20,324 nt of DNA from Kiritimatiellia bacterium (lineage in GTDB: Bacteria; Verrucomicrobiota; Kiritimatiellia; RFP12; UBA1067). Below are positions 1 through 7,869 of the stretch, piece after piece. Location: positions 1 to 20,324 of the forward strand of contig JAGCJE010000249.1 of assembly GCA_017648225.1 (NCBI GenBank), written 5' to 3'. Made by a program: the position numbers and the translations under genes. Under the pieces are notes generated by a model. The model had not been told where the DNA came from and did not search any database. It was given only the letters and a program-made list of their open reading frames with translations. Positions within the stretch are counted from its first letter, which is position 1; every line of letters begins with the position of its first letter.

Positions 1-1
1 C

Positions 2-688
2 GTATACCTCTGCTATCCCAACAACCCGACGGGCGCCGTCGCCACAAAGGAGCAGCTTCAGGCCTGGGTCGATTGGGCTAACGCCAACAAGGCGCTTATA
101 CTTTTCGATGCGGCTTACGAAGCGTTTATCCGTACGCCCGGCATTCCTCACTCGATCTACGAGTGCGAAGGCGCCAGGACGTGCGCGATCGAGTTCCGCA
201 GCTACTCGAAGACCGCCGGCTTTACCGGCATCCGCTGCGGTTACACCGTCGTCCCCAAGGGGCTTGTCGCTTACGCCGCCGACGGAACGCCCGTTGAATT
301 GCGGGCGATGTGGATGCGCCGCCAGACAACGAAATTCAACGGCGCGAGCTACATCACGCAGCGCGGCGCCGAAGCGGTTTATTCGCCCGAAGGCCGTGAA
401 CAGTGCCGCAAGATCATCGACTTCTACCTTGAAAACGGACGTCTTATGAAAGAGGCGATCGAATCGCTCGGATATTCGGTCACCGGCGGCGGCGATTCGC
501 CTTATCTATGGGTCGACGCGAAGGGCGGCAGTTGGGACATCTTCGACAAGCTTCTCAAGGAAGCTAATATCGTCACCACCCCCGGCGCCGGTTTCGGTGC
601 CGCAGGAGAAGGTTATATCCGCATTTCGTCCTTCAATTCCCGCGAGAACGTTCTCGAGGCCATCGAGAGACTGAAAGGCGTATTATGA
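2..688 (+). CDS. dapL: LL-diaminopimelate aminotransferase, 3' part (5' end outside window)
   Basis: This PLP enzyme converts tetrahydrodipicolinate plus glutamate directly to LL-diaminopimelate, bypassing the acyl-intermediate DapD/C/E route of lysine and peptidoglycan synthesis. The reading frame is open from base 2 and about 228 codons are present, roughly the C-terminal 55% of a family member of about 400 residues. Visible motifs are YPNNPTGAV near the edge, FDAAYEAFI, and the PLP-lysine segment SYSKTAGFTGIRCGYTVVP, whose KTAGFTG form is typical of DapL and not of AspC-type enzymes. The C-terminus GAGFGAAGEGYIRISSF contains the family's substrate-carboxylate arginine. An ATG at 299 lies in the same frame but is internal. 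The stop overlaps the next gene's ATG (ATGA at 685-688), so the two genes are probably translationally coupled. Confidence 0.93.
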   Translation, partial: VYLCYPNNPTGAVATKEQLQAWVDWANANKALILFDAAYEAFIRTPGIPHSIYECEGARTCAIEFRSYSKTAGFTGIRCGYTVVPKGLVAYAADGTPVELRAMWMRRQTTKFNGASYITQRGAEAVYSPEGREQCRKIIDFYLENGRLMKEAIESLGYSVTGGGDSPYLWVDAKGGSWDIFDKLLKEANIVTTPGAGFGAAGEGYIRISSFNSRENVLEAIERLKGVL

Positions 689-2451
689 CATTTTTAGCTG
701 CCGCCGCTCTTGCCGCAGTGACATGGTACCCGGCACCGGATTGGGTCGACAGACCCGATCCGGTCGCTTCCGTTCACGCCCGAAAAGGCGGCAGAATAAG
801 ATTTTACGGCGCGAGCGCTCCGAACAGCCATAATGCGTACGTCGACACTAGCTCTTACACTGCGATGATGTTCTCGCTAATGTACATGCCGCTGATTTCG
901 ACGGATTCCGAAACAATGGAATTTGTTCCGGCGCTCGCGAAAAAATGGTCCGTCTCGGACGACGGACGCGAATTCACTTTCGTACTTGACGAAAGGGCCG
1001 TTTGGTCCGACTCTCACCCCGTAAGCGCTCTAGACGTGAAGTGGACGTTCGATACGCTTCTTGATTCGAAAACCCATTCGGGAAGCTGGAAGATGATTCT
1101 GGGCGATTTCTTCTCCCCGGAAATTCTCGACGCCGACAGCGATCGTCCGATGACCGTGCGCTTCCGTAAAAAAGGCAATGCCGTGCGCAACTGGCGCGAC
1201 ATCATGCACTGCGGAACGTTCTGGATTATGCCGTATCACGCTCTTAAAGACAAGGATTTCAATAAAATTGATTTTCTCGAGGCGCCCGTCGGAGGCCCGT
1301 ACCGCATAACGAGAATCGAAGAACAGGTCGAAACAGAATATTCCCGCGTAACGTCATGGTGGAAGGGTAATTTCCCGTCGTGCAGACACGTTTATAATTT
1401 CGATAAAATAATCATGCGTTATTACGTCGACAATGAAAACGGTTTCGCTGCGCTGAAGAAAAACTCGTTGGACGTTTATCCCGTATATTCGGCCCGCCTG
1501 TGGGCAAAGGGGGCCCAGGGTAAGGCGTTTGACAGAAACTGGCTCATAAAACGCCGCGTTTCAAACCATGAGCCTGTCGGATATCAGGGCTTTCTGATGA
1601 ACATGCGCAGCTTCCCGTTCGATGACGTGAGAGTCCGCAAAGCGATGGCCAAGCTCATCGACCGGGTTATGATGAACCGCACCATGATGTACAACGAGTA
1701 CTTTATGCAGAACTCGTACTTCACCGATCTTTACGACGGTGAAAATCCATGCAAGAACGAACTCGTCCTTTTTGACCCGGAAGGCGCTCGAAAACTGCTT
1801 GAGGAAGCAGGGTTCTTCAAAAATCCAGAAACCGGTTTCCTTGAAAAGAACGGCCGCGTTTTTGAATTCAATTTTCTCTCGCGCTCTCCTTCCGACGATA
1901 AGATTCTCGTTCCGTTCCATTCCGTTCTTAAAAGCATGGGCATAAAAATGAACATCATCCGAAAAGACTTCGCCAACTGGATGAAAGATATGGATGAATT
2001 CAATTTCCAGATGACATGGTCTGCGATGGGTGCGACGATATTCCGAAATCCGGAACTCATGTGGCTTTCGAGCGAGGCCGACCGCAAACAGAGCGGCAAC
2101 TATCCAGGTTTCAAATCCGAAGAGGTCGACCGACTTATTGCCGAAGAAAAATCCGTAATGTCCATTTCCGAGCGAAACAGGATATATCGCAGAATCGACA
2201 AACTCATCACAGAACAGCATCCTTACGCGTTCCTTTGGAACATTTCGGCCAAACGGCTGATATACTGGAATAAATTCGGTATGCCGGATACTGTCTTGTC
2301 GAGATACAGCAACGAGGAGGCAGTTCTTACGTACTGGTGGTACGATAACGACAAGGCTCAAGAACTTCAGGACGCGAAAAGAAACAACGCGTTTCTGCCT
2401 TCTGTTACAATGGAAGTCGATTTCGATGCAAAGATCGGAAAAAACAAATGA
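685..2451 (+). CDS. ABC transporter substrate-binding protein, family 5 (peptide/YejA type)
   Basis: This 588-residue protein looks like the periplasmic ligand-binding subunit of a peptide or similar ABC importer. Family-5 features are visible in order: LMYMPLIS followed by FVPALAKKWSVSDDGREFTF near residues 65-100, then the WSDSHPVSALDVKWTFD motif that marks this family. Farther on are a hinge region with GYQGFLMNM and VRKAMAKLIDR, and a C-terminal lobe with FDPEGARKLLEEAGF. Residues 1-20 form a short hydrophobic, alanine-rich leader that could be a signal peptide, but it has no basic n-region. ATG 685 is the only ATG/GTG/TTG start downstream of the in-frame stop at 565. No permease or ATPase gene lies in the window, so it is an orphan binding protein or works with a distant transporter. 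It overlaps dapL and the following methyltransferase by 4 bases each. The ligand cannot be read from the sequence. Confidence 0.85.
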   Translation: MTFLAAAALAAVTWYPAPDWVDRPDPVASVHARKGGRIRFYGASAPNSHNAYVDTSSYTAMMFSLMYMPLISTDSETMEFVPALAKKWSVSDDGREFTFVLDERAVWSDSHPVSALDVKWTFDTLLDSKTHSGSWKMILGDFFSPEILDADSDRPMTVRFRKKGNAVRNWRDIMHCGTFWIMPYHALKDKDFNKIDFLEAPVGGPYRITRIEEQVETEYSRVTSWWKGNFPSCRHVYNFDKIIMRYYVDNENGFAALKKNSLDVYPVYSARLWAKGAQGKAFDRNWLIKRRVSNHEPVGYQGFLMNMRSFPFDDVRVRKAMAKLIDRVMMNRTMMYNEYFMQNSYFTDLYDGENPCKNELVLFDPEGARKLLEEAGFFKNPETGFLEKNGRVFEFNFLSRSPSDDKILVPFHSVLKSMGIKMNIIRKDFANWMKDMDEFNFQMTWSAMGATIFRNPELMWLSSEADRKQSGNYPGFKSEEVDRLIAEEKSVMSISERNRIYRRIDKLITEQHPYAFLWNISAKRLIYWNKFGMPDTVLSRYSNEEAVLTYWWYDNDKAQELQDAKRNNAFLPSVTMEVDFDAKIGKNK

Positions 2452-3290
2452 AAGACGATTACGAGCTTCTTGATTCTGGAGACGGCCGTAAACTTGAACG
2501 TTTCGGCAGATATGTTCTGGCCCGCCCATGCTCACAGGCTATGTGGCGTCCGAATCTTAAGGAATCCGAATGGCGCTCCGCCGATGCGACGTTCGACCGT
2601 GAAGACGGAAATCGCTGGCACGGCCGCACGAACCTTCCCAAGGAATGGCGCATCGAGACGGCCGGAATACGTTTTAAACTCGGAGGAACAGATTTCGGAC
2701 ACCTGGGCATATTCCCGGAACAGCGCGCCCAATGGAAGTGGATACGCTCGAAAGTTGAAGCCGATACCGCAAAGCGCGCAGGAGCGAAGCTCAAGGTTTT
2801 GAATCTCTTTGCGTATTCGGGCGGCTCTACGATGGCAGCGGCGCTCGGCGGGGCCGAAGTGTGCCATCTCGACGCGTCGCGCGGAATGGTCGAATGGGCG
2901 CGCGAAAACGCTGCGCTCAACGATCTCTCCGATGCGCCGATACGCTGGATTACCGATGACGCCCACAAATTCATGAAGCGCGAAATACGCCGCGGCAGAT
3001 CGTACGACGGAATCATTCTTGACCCGCCCACATTCGGCCGCGGCGCTTCAGGCGAGATGTACAAAATCGAGCGGGATTTGAAAGAAACGCTTTCTCTCGT
3101 AAAGGATCTTCTTTCCGATAATCCTTCGTTTGTGCTTTTTTCATCCCACACACCAGGCCTGTCGTGCAAGGTAGCTGAAAACATTTTGGGCCAGCTCTTC
3201 CCGTCCGCCAGACTTGAAACAGGTGAAATGCTGCTTGAGGGCGGAGCTTATGCCTGTCCAAGCGGGATATTCTGCCGTACAATCTTCTGA
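2448..3290 (+). CDS. class I SAM-dependent methyltransferase, RlmI/RlmK-like
   Basis: This 280-residue protein has a Rossmann-fold methyltransferase core. Motif I is NLFAYSGGST (residues 119-128), the acidic motif II is LDAS (141-144), there is a DD at 170-171, and motif IV is LDPPTFGRG (191-199). These resemble the 23S rRNA methyltransferases RlmI and the RlmK part of RlmKL, including the upstream GHLGIFPEQRAQW segment that matches their conserved substrate-side motif. It lacks the N-terminal PUA domain of RlmI and the second methyltransferase domain of RlmKL, so the target base is uncertain and I give no gene name. The end of the protein has FSSHTPG. ATG 2448 overlaps the previous stop (ATGA), which implies cotranscription with dapL and the binding protein. 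No terminator hairpin is evident after the stop. Confidence 0.85.
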   Translation: MKDDYELLDSGDGRKLERFGRYVLARPCSQAMWRPNLKESEWRSADATFDREDGNRWHGRTNLPKEWRIETAGIRFKLGGTDFGHLGIFPEQRAQWKWIRSKVEADTAKRAGAKLKVLNLFAYSGGSTMAAALGGAEVCHLDASRGMVEWARENAALNDLSDAPIRWITDDAHKFMKREIRRGRSYDGIILDPPTFGRGASGEMYKIERDLKETLSLVKDLLSDNPSFVLFSSHTPGLSCKVAENILGQLFPSARLETGEMLLEGGAYACPSGIFCRTIF

Positions 3291-3349
3291 ACAACCAGAA
3301 TGGATCAAGTCTGGGATCTATGAATAACCTTCAATAATTTCCGAGGATT

Positions 3350-3358
3350 TGATATAAT
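3350..3358 (+). promoter_or_regulatory. extended -10 promoter of nnrD
   Basis: TGATATAAT is a perfect TGN-TATAAT extended -10 box in the 77-base gap after the methyltransferase gene. The -35 region at the usual distance (TTCAAT, 3330-3335) is weak, as expected for extended -10 promoters. The hexamer ends 9 bases before the ATG of nnrD, so transcription would start at or next to the start codon. A second TATAAT begins at 3359. Confidence 0.6.
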
Positions 3359-3367
3359 TATAATGAT

Positions 3368-4204
3368 ATGGATATCCCAATAGAAATTCAAAACGCTTTC
3401 AAAGCCCGACCGATGAACGCCAACAAGCGTTCAGTCGGAGTCGTGACCGTAGTTGGAGGCTCTACTCACTATCTTCACGCTCCCGTGATCGCCGGACTCG
3501 GCGCCCGCTCCGCAGGGGCTGGTCTCGTTCAGCTCGTTGTTCCCGATGCGTCGAGAATCGCTGCAGGAACACTAGTTCCAGAGGCCACGTTCACCAAACT
3601 TATAGCAACGTGCGTACCTCCTTCCGCCGATGTTACGGTCGCGGGAATGGGTTTAGGAAATACGACCAACTCACAGTTACTTCTGTCGCGGATTCTCTCA
3701 GGATCAAAAGGGCGCTTTGTGCTCGATGCCGATGCACTCGCCGTTCTGGCAGCATGGTACGGAAAGAACGACGGATACGATCCCGCTTCCGGACAGGAAC
3801 TTATCCTGACGCCACACGAGGGCGAAGCGGCCAAATTGCTGGGATGGGAATATGAAAAAGTCGTCTCCAACAGGATCGAGGCCGCCAAAGCCATCGTCGA
3901 CAGATACGGAGCGACCGTGATTCTCAAAGGCGCCAACACTCTCGTGATGTCTTCCGACGCGTCCAAAGTGTACGAGAACAAGACGGGCAATCCTTTTATG
4001 GCTCTCGGAGGAATGGGGGATCTTCTCGCGGGAGTCGTCGGCGCGCGATGGGCGTACCTAAAATGCGATCCGTTTCTTGCGGCGGCGTCCGCCGTCTGGC
4101 TTCATGCTACCGCAAGCGATAGGCTCGTCGCGGATTTGCGCGACCCCTCAATCGTCAACACGGCTGCCGTCATCGGTTCCATGAGAGTTCAACTTGACCG
4201 TTAA
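3368..4204 (+). CDS. nnrD: ADP-dependent (S)-NAD(P)H-hydrate dehydratase
   Basis: This enzyme repairs damaged NADHX and NADPHX, the hydrated forms of the reduced cofactors, by nucleotide-dependent dehydration. The 278 residues form the ribokinase-like NnrD domain only; the NnrE epimerase domain that many bacteria fuse to its N-terminus is absent. Visible motifs are KRSVGVVTVVGGS (20-32), VLDADAL (118-124), TPHEGEAAKLLG (148-159), VILKGANT (184-191) and the catalytic GNPFMALGGMGDLLAG (207-222) with Asp218 as the expected catalytic base. No Shine-Dalgarno sequence precedes ATG 3368; GAGG at 3343-3346 is about 21 bases away. The -10 box lies 9 bases upstream, which suggests a leaderless mRNA. 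It probably begins a unit that continues with the aminotransferase 19 bases downstream. Confidence 0.92.
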   Translation: MDIPIEIQNAFKARPMNANKRSVGVVTVVGGSTHYLHAPVIAGLGARSAGAGLVQLVVPDASRIAAGTLVPEATFTKLIATCVPPSADVTVAGMGLGNTTNSQLLLSRILSGSKGRFVLDADALAVLAAWYGKNDGYDPASGQELILTPHEGEAAKLLGWEYEKVVSNRIEAAKAIVDRYGATVILKGANTLVMSSDASKVYENKTGNPFMALGGMGDLLAGVVGARWAYLKCDPFLAAASAVWLHATASDRLVADLRDPSIVNTAAVIGSMRVQLDR

Positions 4205-4223
4205 TTTCATTAATGATAAAACT

Positions 4224-5432
4224 ATGCAGACAGTAACAGATTATTTTGTACAGGCCGCCGCGAAGGGCGGATTCATCCGCAAGATGTTCGAAAAGGGGCT
4301 TGAGCTCAAGGCTCAATACGGCGAAGACGCGGTATGCGATTTTTCGCTCGGCAATCCCGACGTTCCGCCGCCTGAAGCAGCACGCGAGATCCTTCACAAA
4401 ATCGCCGACGATGCGATCCGTCCGCTTGGTCTCGGGTATTGCCCGAACGCCGGTATTCCCGCCGTCCGGGAATCCATCGCGAAATATCTTTCCAGACAGC
4501 AGGAAGTCGAACTTGCCGCCAAGGATGTCGTGATGACGGCAGGTGCGGCCAGCGCGCTTGTGGACTTCTTCCGAGCGACCGTCGAGCCAGGCGACGAAAT
4601 TATCGTTCCGAGTCCCTACTTCGTAGAATACGGCAACTATTGCGGTCATTTCGGCGGCGTATTGAAGCCTGTCGATACGAACGAGGATTTCTCTCTCGAT
4701 CTTGATGCGATAAAGTCGGCAGTAACTCCGAAGACTCGTGCGATACTGGTCAACTCGCCGAACAATCCGACGGGCGCCATCTATTCAAAGGCTGAACTCG
4801 AATCACTCGCCGCGCTCATAGACGAGGTTAACGCAGAACGCGAGAACGTTCCCGGTGCAAGAGCTCTTTTCCTTCTTTCGGACGAGCCGTACCGCGTCTT
4901 CGCCTACGACGGAGCGGAGGTTCCAGCCGTTCTTCCGATGACGAAATACTCGATCGTTCTCGGAAGCTTCTCGAAAACCCTATCGATGGCGGGCGAGCGT
5001 GTCGGATATCTCGCGTTGAATCCCAAACTTTCCGAGGAAGACGGCGGAACGCTTATGACGACCCTTATTCTCGTCAACAGAACCTTAGGTTGCGTCAACG
5101 CTCCCGTTATCGGTCAGAGACTTGCCGCAGCGATCTGCAATGAAACCGTCGATCTCGACATCTATGCCCGCCGCAGGGCGCTTATGGCCAAGGTTCTGAC
5201 GGACGCGGGCGTTGAATTTACAATGCCGAAGGGCGCTTTCTATTTCTTCCCTAAGGCTCCCGGAGGCGATGACGCCAAATTTGTCGACGCGCTACTCGAA
5301 GAGAAGATTCTCGCCGTTCCCGGAAGAGGCTTCGGCCGAGCGGGTTACATCCGCCTAAGTTGCTCGGTCGATGAGAAGATTATCGCCCGTAGCGCTGAAG
5401 GTTTCAAGCGCGCCGTGGAGGCCTGCAAGTGA
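4224..5432 (+). CDS. class I PLP-dependent aminotransferase (aspartate aminotransferase-like)
   Basis: This 402-residue fold-type I aminotransferase transfers an amino group between an amino acid and a 2-oxoacid. Visible motifs are DFSLGNPDVPPP (39-50), the NSPNNPTGAIYS substrate/PLP region (178-189), LLSDEPYR with the pyridine-contacting Asp220 and Tyr223, and SFSKTLSMAGERVGY with PLP-lysine Lys251. GRGFGRAGYIRLSCS near the C-terminus holds the carboxylate-binding arginine. The overall pattern fits the group often annotated simply as pyridoxal phosphate-dependent aminotransferase, related to aspartate and aromatic aminotransferases; the amino-acid preference is not certain. I chose ATG 4224, 19 bases after nnrD, because the upstream in-frame TTG 4194 lies inside nnrD and adds ten residues unlike the family. 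Neither start has a clear ribosome site. The stop overlaps the GTG of the next gene by 4 bases. Confidence 0.85.
   Translation: MQTVTDYFVQAAAKGGFIRKMFEKGLELKAQYGEDAVCDFSLGNPDVPPPEAAREILHKIADDAIRPLGLGYCPNAGIPAVRESIAKYLSRQQEVELAAKDVVMTAGAASALVDFFRATVEPGDEIIVPSPYFVEYGNYCGHFGGVLKPVDTNEDFSLDLDAIKSAVTPKTRAILVNSPNNPTGAIYSKAELESLAALIDEVNAERENVPGARALFLLSDEPYRVFAYDGAEVPAVLPMTKYSIVLGSFSKTLSMAGERVGYLALNPKLSEEDGGTLMTTLILVNRTLGCVNAPVIGQRLAAAICNETVDLDIYARRRALMAKVLTDAGVEFTMPKGAFYFFPKAPGGDDAKFVDALLEEKILAVPGRGFGRAGYIRLSCSVDEKIIARSAEGFKRAVEACK
5416..5421 (+). promoter_or_regulatory. Shine-Dalgarno site supporting a GTG start
   Basis: TGGAGG lies inside the last codons of the aminotransferase gene and 7 bases before GTG 5429. 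It is one of the best ribosome sites in the window, and it decides for the GTG start in the GTGA stop/start overlap. Confidence 0.65.
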
Positions 5433-6556
5433 AAACCCCCGTCCTGATAATCGCCGCGTCGATTTTGACCGCAACATGCGCTCTCGCGAAGAGCGACGTC
5501 GTCTACGACGCGGCGAAGAGGACGGTCAGCTTCGATGTTGTATCGACGGACTGTGGTGTCGATACAGAAATCGAATTTCTTTTTGTCGGGCCTAATTCGG
5601 ATCATGACTACGAGTCTATGTTCAAGACCGTAGCGCCTGTGAGCGAGATTGCCGACGCCTTCGCCAAGGCGGGCTTCCCGCTCGGTTCGCCGATGTCGAC
5701 GGACGGCTGTCGCTTCTGGGCAACAGGCGACGAGGTGATTATGGAGCCCGCTTTTACAAATCTCGTAAAAGATCTTCGTTCAAAGAATCAGCCGAGAATG
5801 ATTTTCACCGGCGGCTCAAGAAACGCGAAGGGCGAGGCAGATGCCGCGAAAGAAATGCCGGAAGCGATTTTCGCTCTTTACAACCTGTCGCAGTCGTTGA
5901 TTCTTTTCGACGATTTCTTTGATCAGTCGGCAACATACGGACGGTTCAAAGTCGCCCAAAAGATTCCGGCCGGCGAGAAGCGCCGTATTACCTTCAAATA
6001 CGTGAGCGACACTGCCCACAGGAAGGAAACGGTTAAAATAGGCGATACGAATCTTGTTGAACTCGCAAATCACCTTAAAGCGAAATCGGCCGGCGCGAGT
6101 CTTGACATTCTGTGCGATTTCGATCCGAAGACAACGCTAAAGTCGGCCCGTGACGCGGCCAGGCTTCTTCAGATGCTCGATTCCCGCAAAATCAAAATAA
6201 ACGGTGTAAAAGAAGGGCAGCTTTACTACAAGGCCTATCTTCCGCTTGAAAAGTGGCGCGACCGCAAAGAGCGTCTCGCCCAGCCGCCTGAAGTTCGCTT
6301 CGCCGCCGACGGATCGATCAGCGTAACCGAAATCAAGGAAGACTGGAGCGACGAGAATTCTCTCGATCCGAAACTGACTCCGGTTGAAAAACGCTATGCC
6401 GATCCGCAGGCAGCGGCCTCCGCCGTCGATGCTGTCGCCTCCAAAGTCTTCACCGTATTTTTCTATGCGTCGGAAAACTCCGAGATCGGCCGTATTTTCG
6501 AATTCAGAAAAAAGCTTAAAACGCCAAAGCTCAACATCTACGTTTTCACCGAATGA
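5429..6556 (+). CDS. secreted protein with YdjY-like N-terminal domain, function unknown
   Basis: I recognise no enzyme here. The 375-residue protein starts with a classical signal peptide: MK, a hydrophobic stretch, and a signal peptidase I site after ALA at residue 20. It should therefore be exported. Residues about 24-110 contain YDAAKRTVSFDVV, VDTEIEFLFVGP, a DYESMF segment and VIMEP, which recall YdjY-family proteins (common in planctomycetes, function unknown). The second half contains two similar-looking stretches, around LDILCDFDPKTTLKSARDAA and TVFFYASENSEIGRIFEFRK. Each is a strand, then an acidic turn, then a helix, so a duplicated fold is possible. The GTG start has a good TGGAGG site and overlaps the aminotransferase stop. 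The gene's own stop overlaps the ATG of rarA, which ties an exported protein into a unit of cytoplasmic enzymes. The YdjY assignment is tentative. Confidence 0.7.
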   Translation: MKTPVLIIAASILTATCALAKSDVVYDAAKRTVSFDVVSTDCGVDTEIEFLFVGPNSDHDYESMFKTVAPVSEIADAFAKAGFPLGSPMSTDGCRFWATGDEVIMEPAFTNLVKDLRSKNQPRMIFTGGSRNAKGEADAAKEMPEAIFALYNLSQSLILFDDFFDQSATYGRFKVAQKIPAGEKRRITFKYVSDTAHRKETVKIGDTNLVELANHLKAKSAGASLDILCDFDPKTTLKSARDAARLLQMLDSRKIKINGVKEGQLYYKAYLPLEKWRDRKERLAQPPEVRFAADGSISVTEIKEDWSDENSLDPKLTPVEKRYADPQAAASAVDAVASKVFTVFFYASENSEIGRIFEFRKKLKTPKLNIYVFTE

Positions 6557-7824
6557 CGGATTTTTCTTCAGAACCTTTAGCCGCGCGCATGCGGCCGGCG
6601 ACAATCGACGAGGTTGTCGGACAGCGCCATATACTCGGCGAAGGAAAACTCCTGAGAAGGGTGATCGAGGCTGATAGGCTTACAAACGTCATTTTCTACG
6701 GACCTCCCGGATGCGGTAAAACGACGCTTGCCGAAGTGATCGCGAAAACTACGAAACGCAACTTCGTAAGACTATCCGGCGTTCTTTCGGGCGTAGCGGA
6801 TATCCGCAAAATATGCGACAGGGCCAGAAGCGAACTCGGCGGGAAGGGGACTATACTTTTTATCGACGAAATACACCGCTTCAACAAATCGCAGCAGGAT
6901 GTTCTTCTGCCATACGTTGAAGACGGAACTGTAGTTCTCATAGGCGCAACGACGCATAATCCCAACTTTTTCATCAATACTCCGCTGACCTCGAGATCGC
7001 TTGTTTTTGAACTTAAGGCACTTTCTGCCGAAGAGGTTGCGGAAGTTCTCAAAAGGGCGCTCAACGACCGCGAGAAGGGGTGCGGCTTGATTCCGTCCAG
7101 GATCGACGACGACGCCCTTTCATTCCTGTCGACGATCTCCGACGGTGACGCGAGGCACGCGCTCACGGCGCTTGAAATCGCGATGCGTTCGACTCCGCCC
7201 GGAGACGACGACGTCGTTCATTTATCGCTTGAAGTGATTCAGGAGTGCGTTCAGCGCCGCCAGGTCAGATACGACAAAAAGGAAGACGGCCATTACGATA
7301 CGATTTCAGCGTTTATAAAATCTATCCGCGGGAGCGATCCAGACGCCGCCGTATACTGGCTCGGAAAAATGCTCGTAGCCGGCGAAGATCCGAGATTTAT
7401 CGCAAGGCGTCTTGTCATAAGCGCGAGCGAAGATATCGGCAACGCCGATCCCAGAGGGCTTTCCGTAGCGGTGGCGGCGATGCAGGCCTGCGAGTTTGTC
7501 GGGATGCCCGAGTGTGCGATAAATCTCTCTCAGGCTACCACGTATCTGGCGTCGGCCCCAAAATCCAACGCAAGCTGCATGGCGATTTCCGAAGCGATGG
7601 CCGATATCGAGTCTGGTGCCGTACAACCTGTGCCAGAGCATCTTAAAAACAAGCACGTTAAAGCGATCGGAAGCGAAACTGTAACTGAATACAAGTATCC
7701 GCACAATTTCGCCAACCATTACGTGAAACAGGAATATATGGGCGTACCGAAGAGTTATTACAGACCGACTCAAGAAGGATACGAGGCGACAATCCAGAAA
7801 AGGTTAAGTGCGCTCCGTGCGTAG
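6553..7824 (+). CDS. rarA: replication-associated recombination ATPase RarA/MgsA
   Basis: RarA is an AAA+ ATPase related to clamp-loader subunits that acts at stalled replication forks with SSB; it corresponds to Mgs1/WRNIP1 in eukaryotes. In the 423 residues I see the N-terminal RPATIDEVVGQRHILG box (14-29), Walker A GPPGCGKT (50-57), Walker B ILFIDEIHRF (101-110), sensor-1 segment GATTHNP (131-137) and a TSRS arginine near 148. The C-terminal tetramerisation region contains AVYWLGKMLVAGEDPRFIAR, ASEDIGNADPRGL and PKSNASCMAI. The C-terminal motif YKYPHNFANHYVKQEYM is also typical. Length and domain order are normal. ATG 6553 overlaps the stop of the exported protein (ATGA) and no Shine-Dalgarno sequence is visible, so translation probably relies on coupling. 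Confidence 0.96.
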   Translation: MTDFSSEPLAARMRPATIDEVVGQRHILGEGKLLRRVIEADRLTNVIFYGPPGCGKTTLAEVIAKTTKRNFVRLSGVLSGVADIRKICDRARSELGGKGTILFIDEIHRFNKSQQDVLLPYVEDGTVVLIGATTHNPNFFINTPLTSRSLVFELKALSAEEVAEVLKRALNDREKGCGLIPSRIDDDALSFLSTISDGDARHALTALEIAMRSTPPGDDDVVHLSLEVIQECVQRRQVRYDKKEDGHYDTISAFIKSIRGSDPDAAVYWLGKMLVAGEDPRFIARRLVISASEDIGNADPRGLSVAVAAMQACEFVGMPECAINLSQATTYLASAPKSNASCMAISEAMADIESGAVQPVPEHLKNKHVKAIGSETVTEYKYPHNFANHYVKQEYMGVPKSYYRPTQEGYEATIQKRLSALRA

Positions 7825-7837
7825 TTTACATAACACA

Positions 7838-7843
7838 TATTAT
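7838..7843 (+). promoter_or_regulatory. possible -10 box for the coiled-coil membrane protein gene
   Basis: TATTAT lies in the 45-base gap after rarA, 26 bases before the ATG at 7870. No good -35 lies at 16-18 bases; a TTTACA at 7825-7830 is too close. The call is weak and rests on position plus AT-richness. Confidence 0.3.
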
Positions 7844-7854
7844 GCGACAATAAA

Positions 7855-7860
7855 GGAAGG
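7855..7860 (+). promoter_or_regulatory. Shine-Dalgarno site for the coiled-coil protein
   Basis: GGAAGG, within a longer AAGGAAGG run, sits 9 bases before ATG 7870. It supports this start and separate translation from rarA. Confidence 0.6.
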
Positions 7861-7869
7861 AACAGGAAA

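Noticed and set aside
1561..2535. A 324-codon minus-strand frame opposite the binding protein gene
   Set aside because: It spans the coupled junction of two real genes and shows no family features.
4194..4223. TTG start for the aminotransferase
   Set aside because: It lies inside nnrD and adds ten residues unlike the family; ATG 4224 gives the normal N-terminus.
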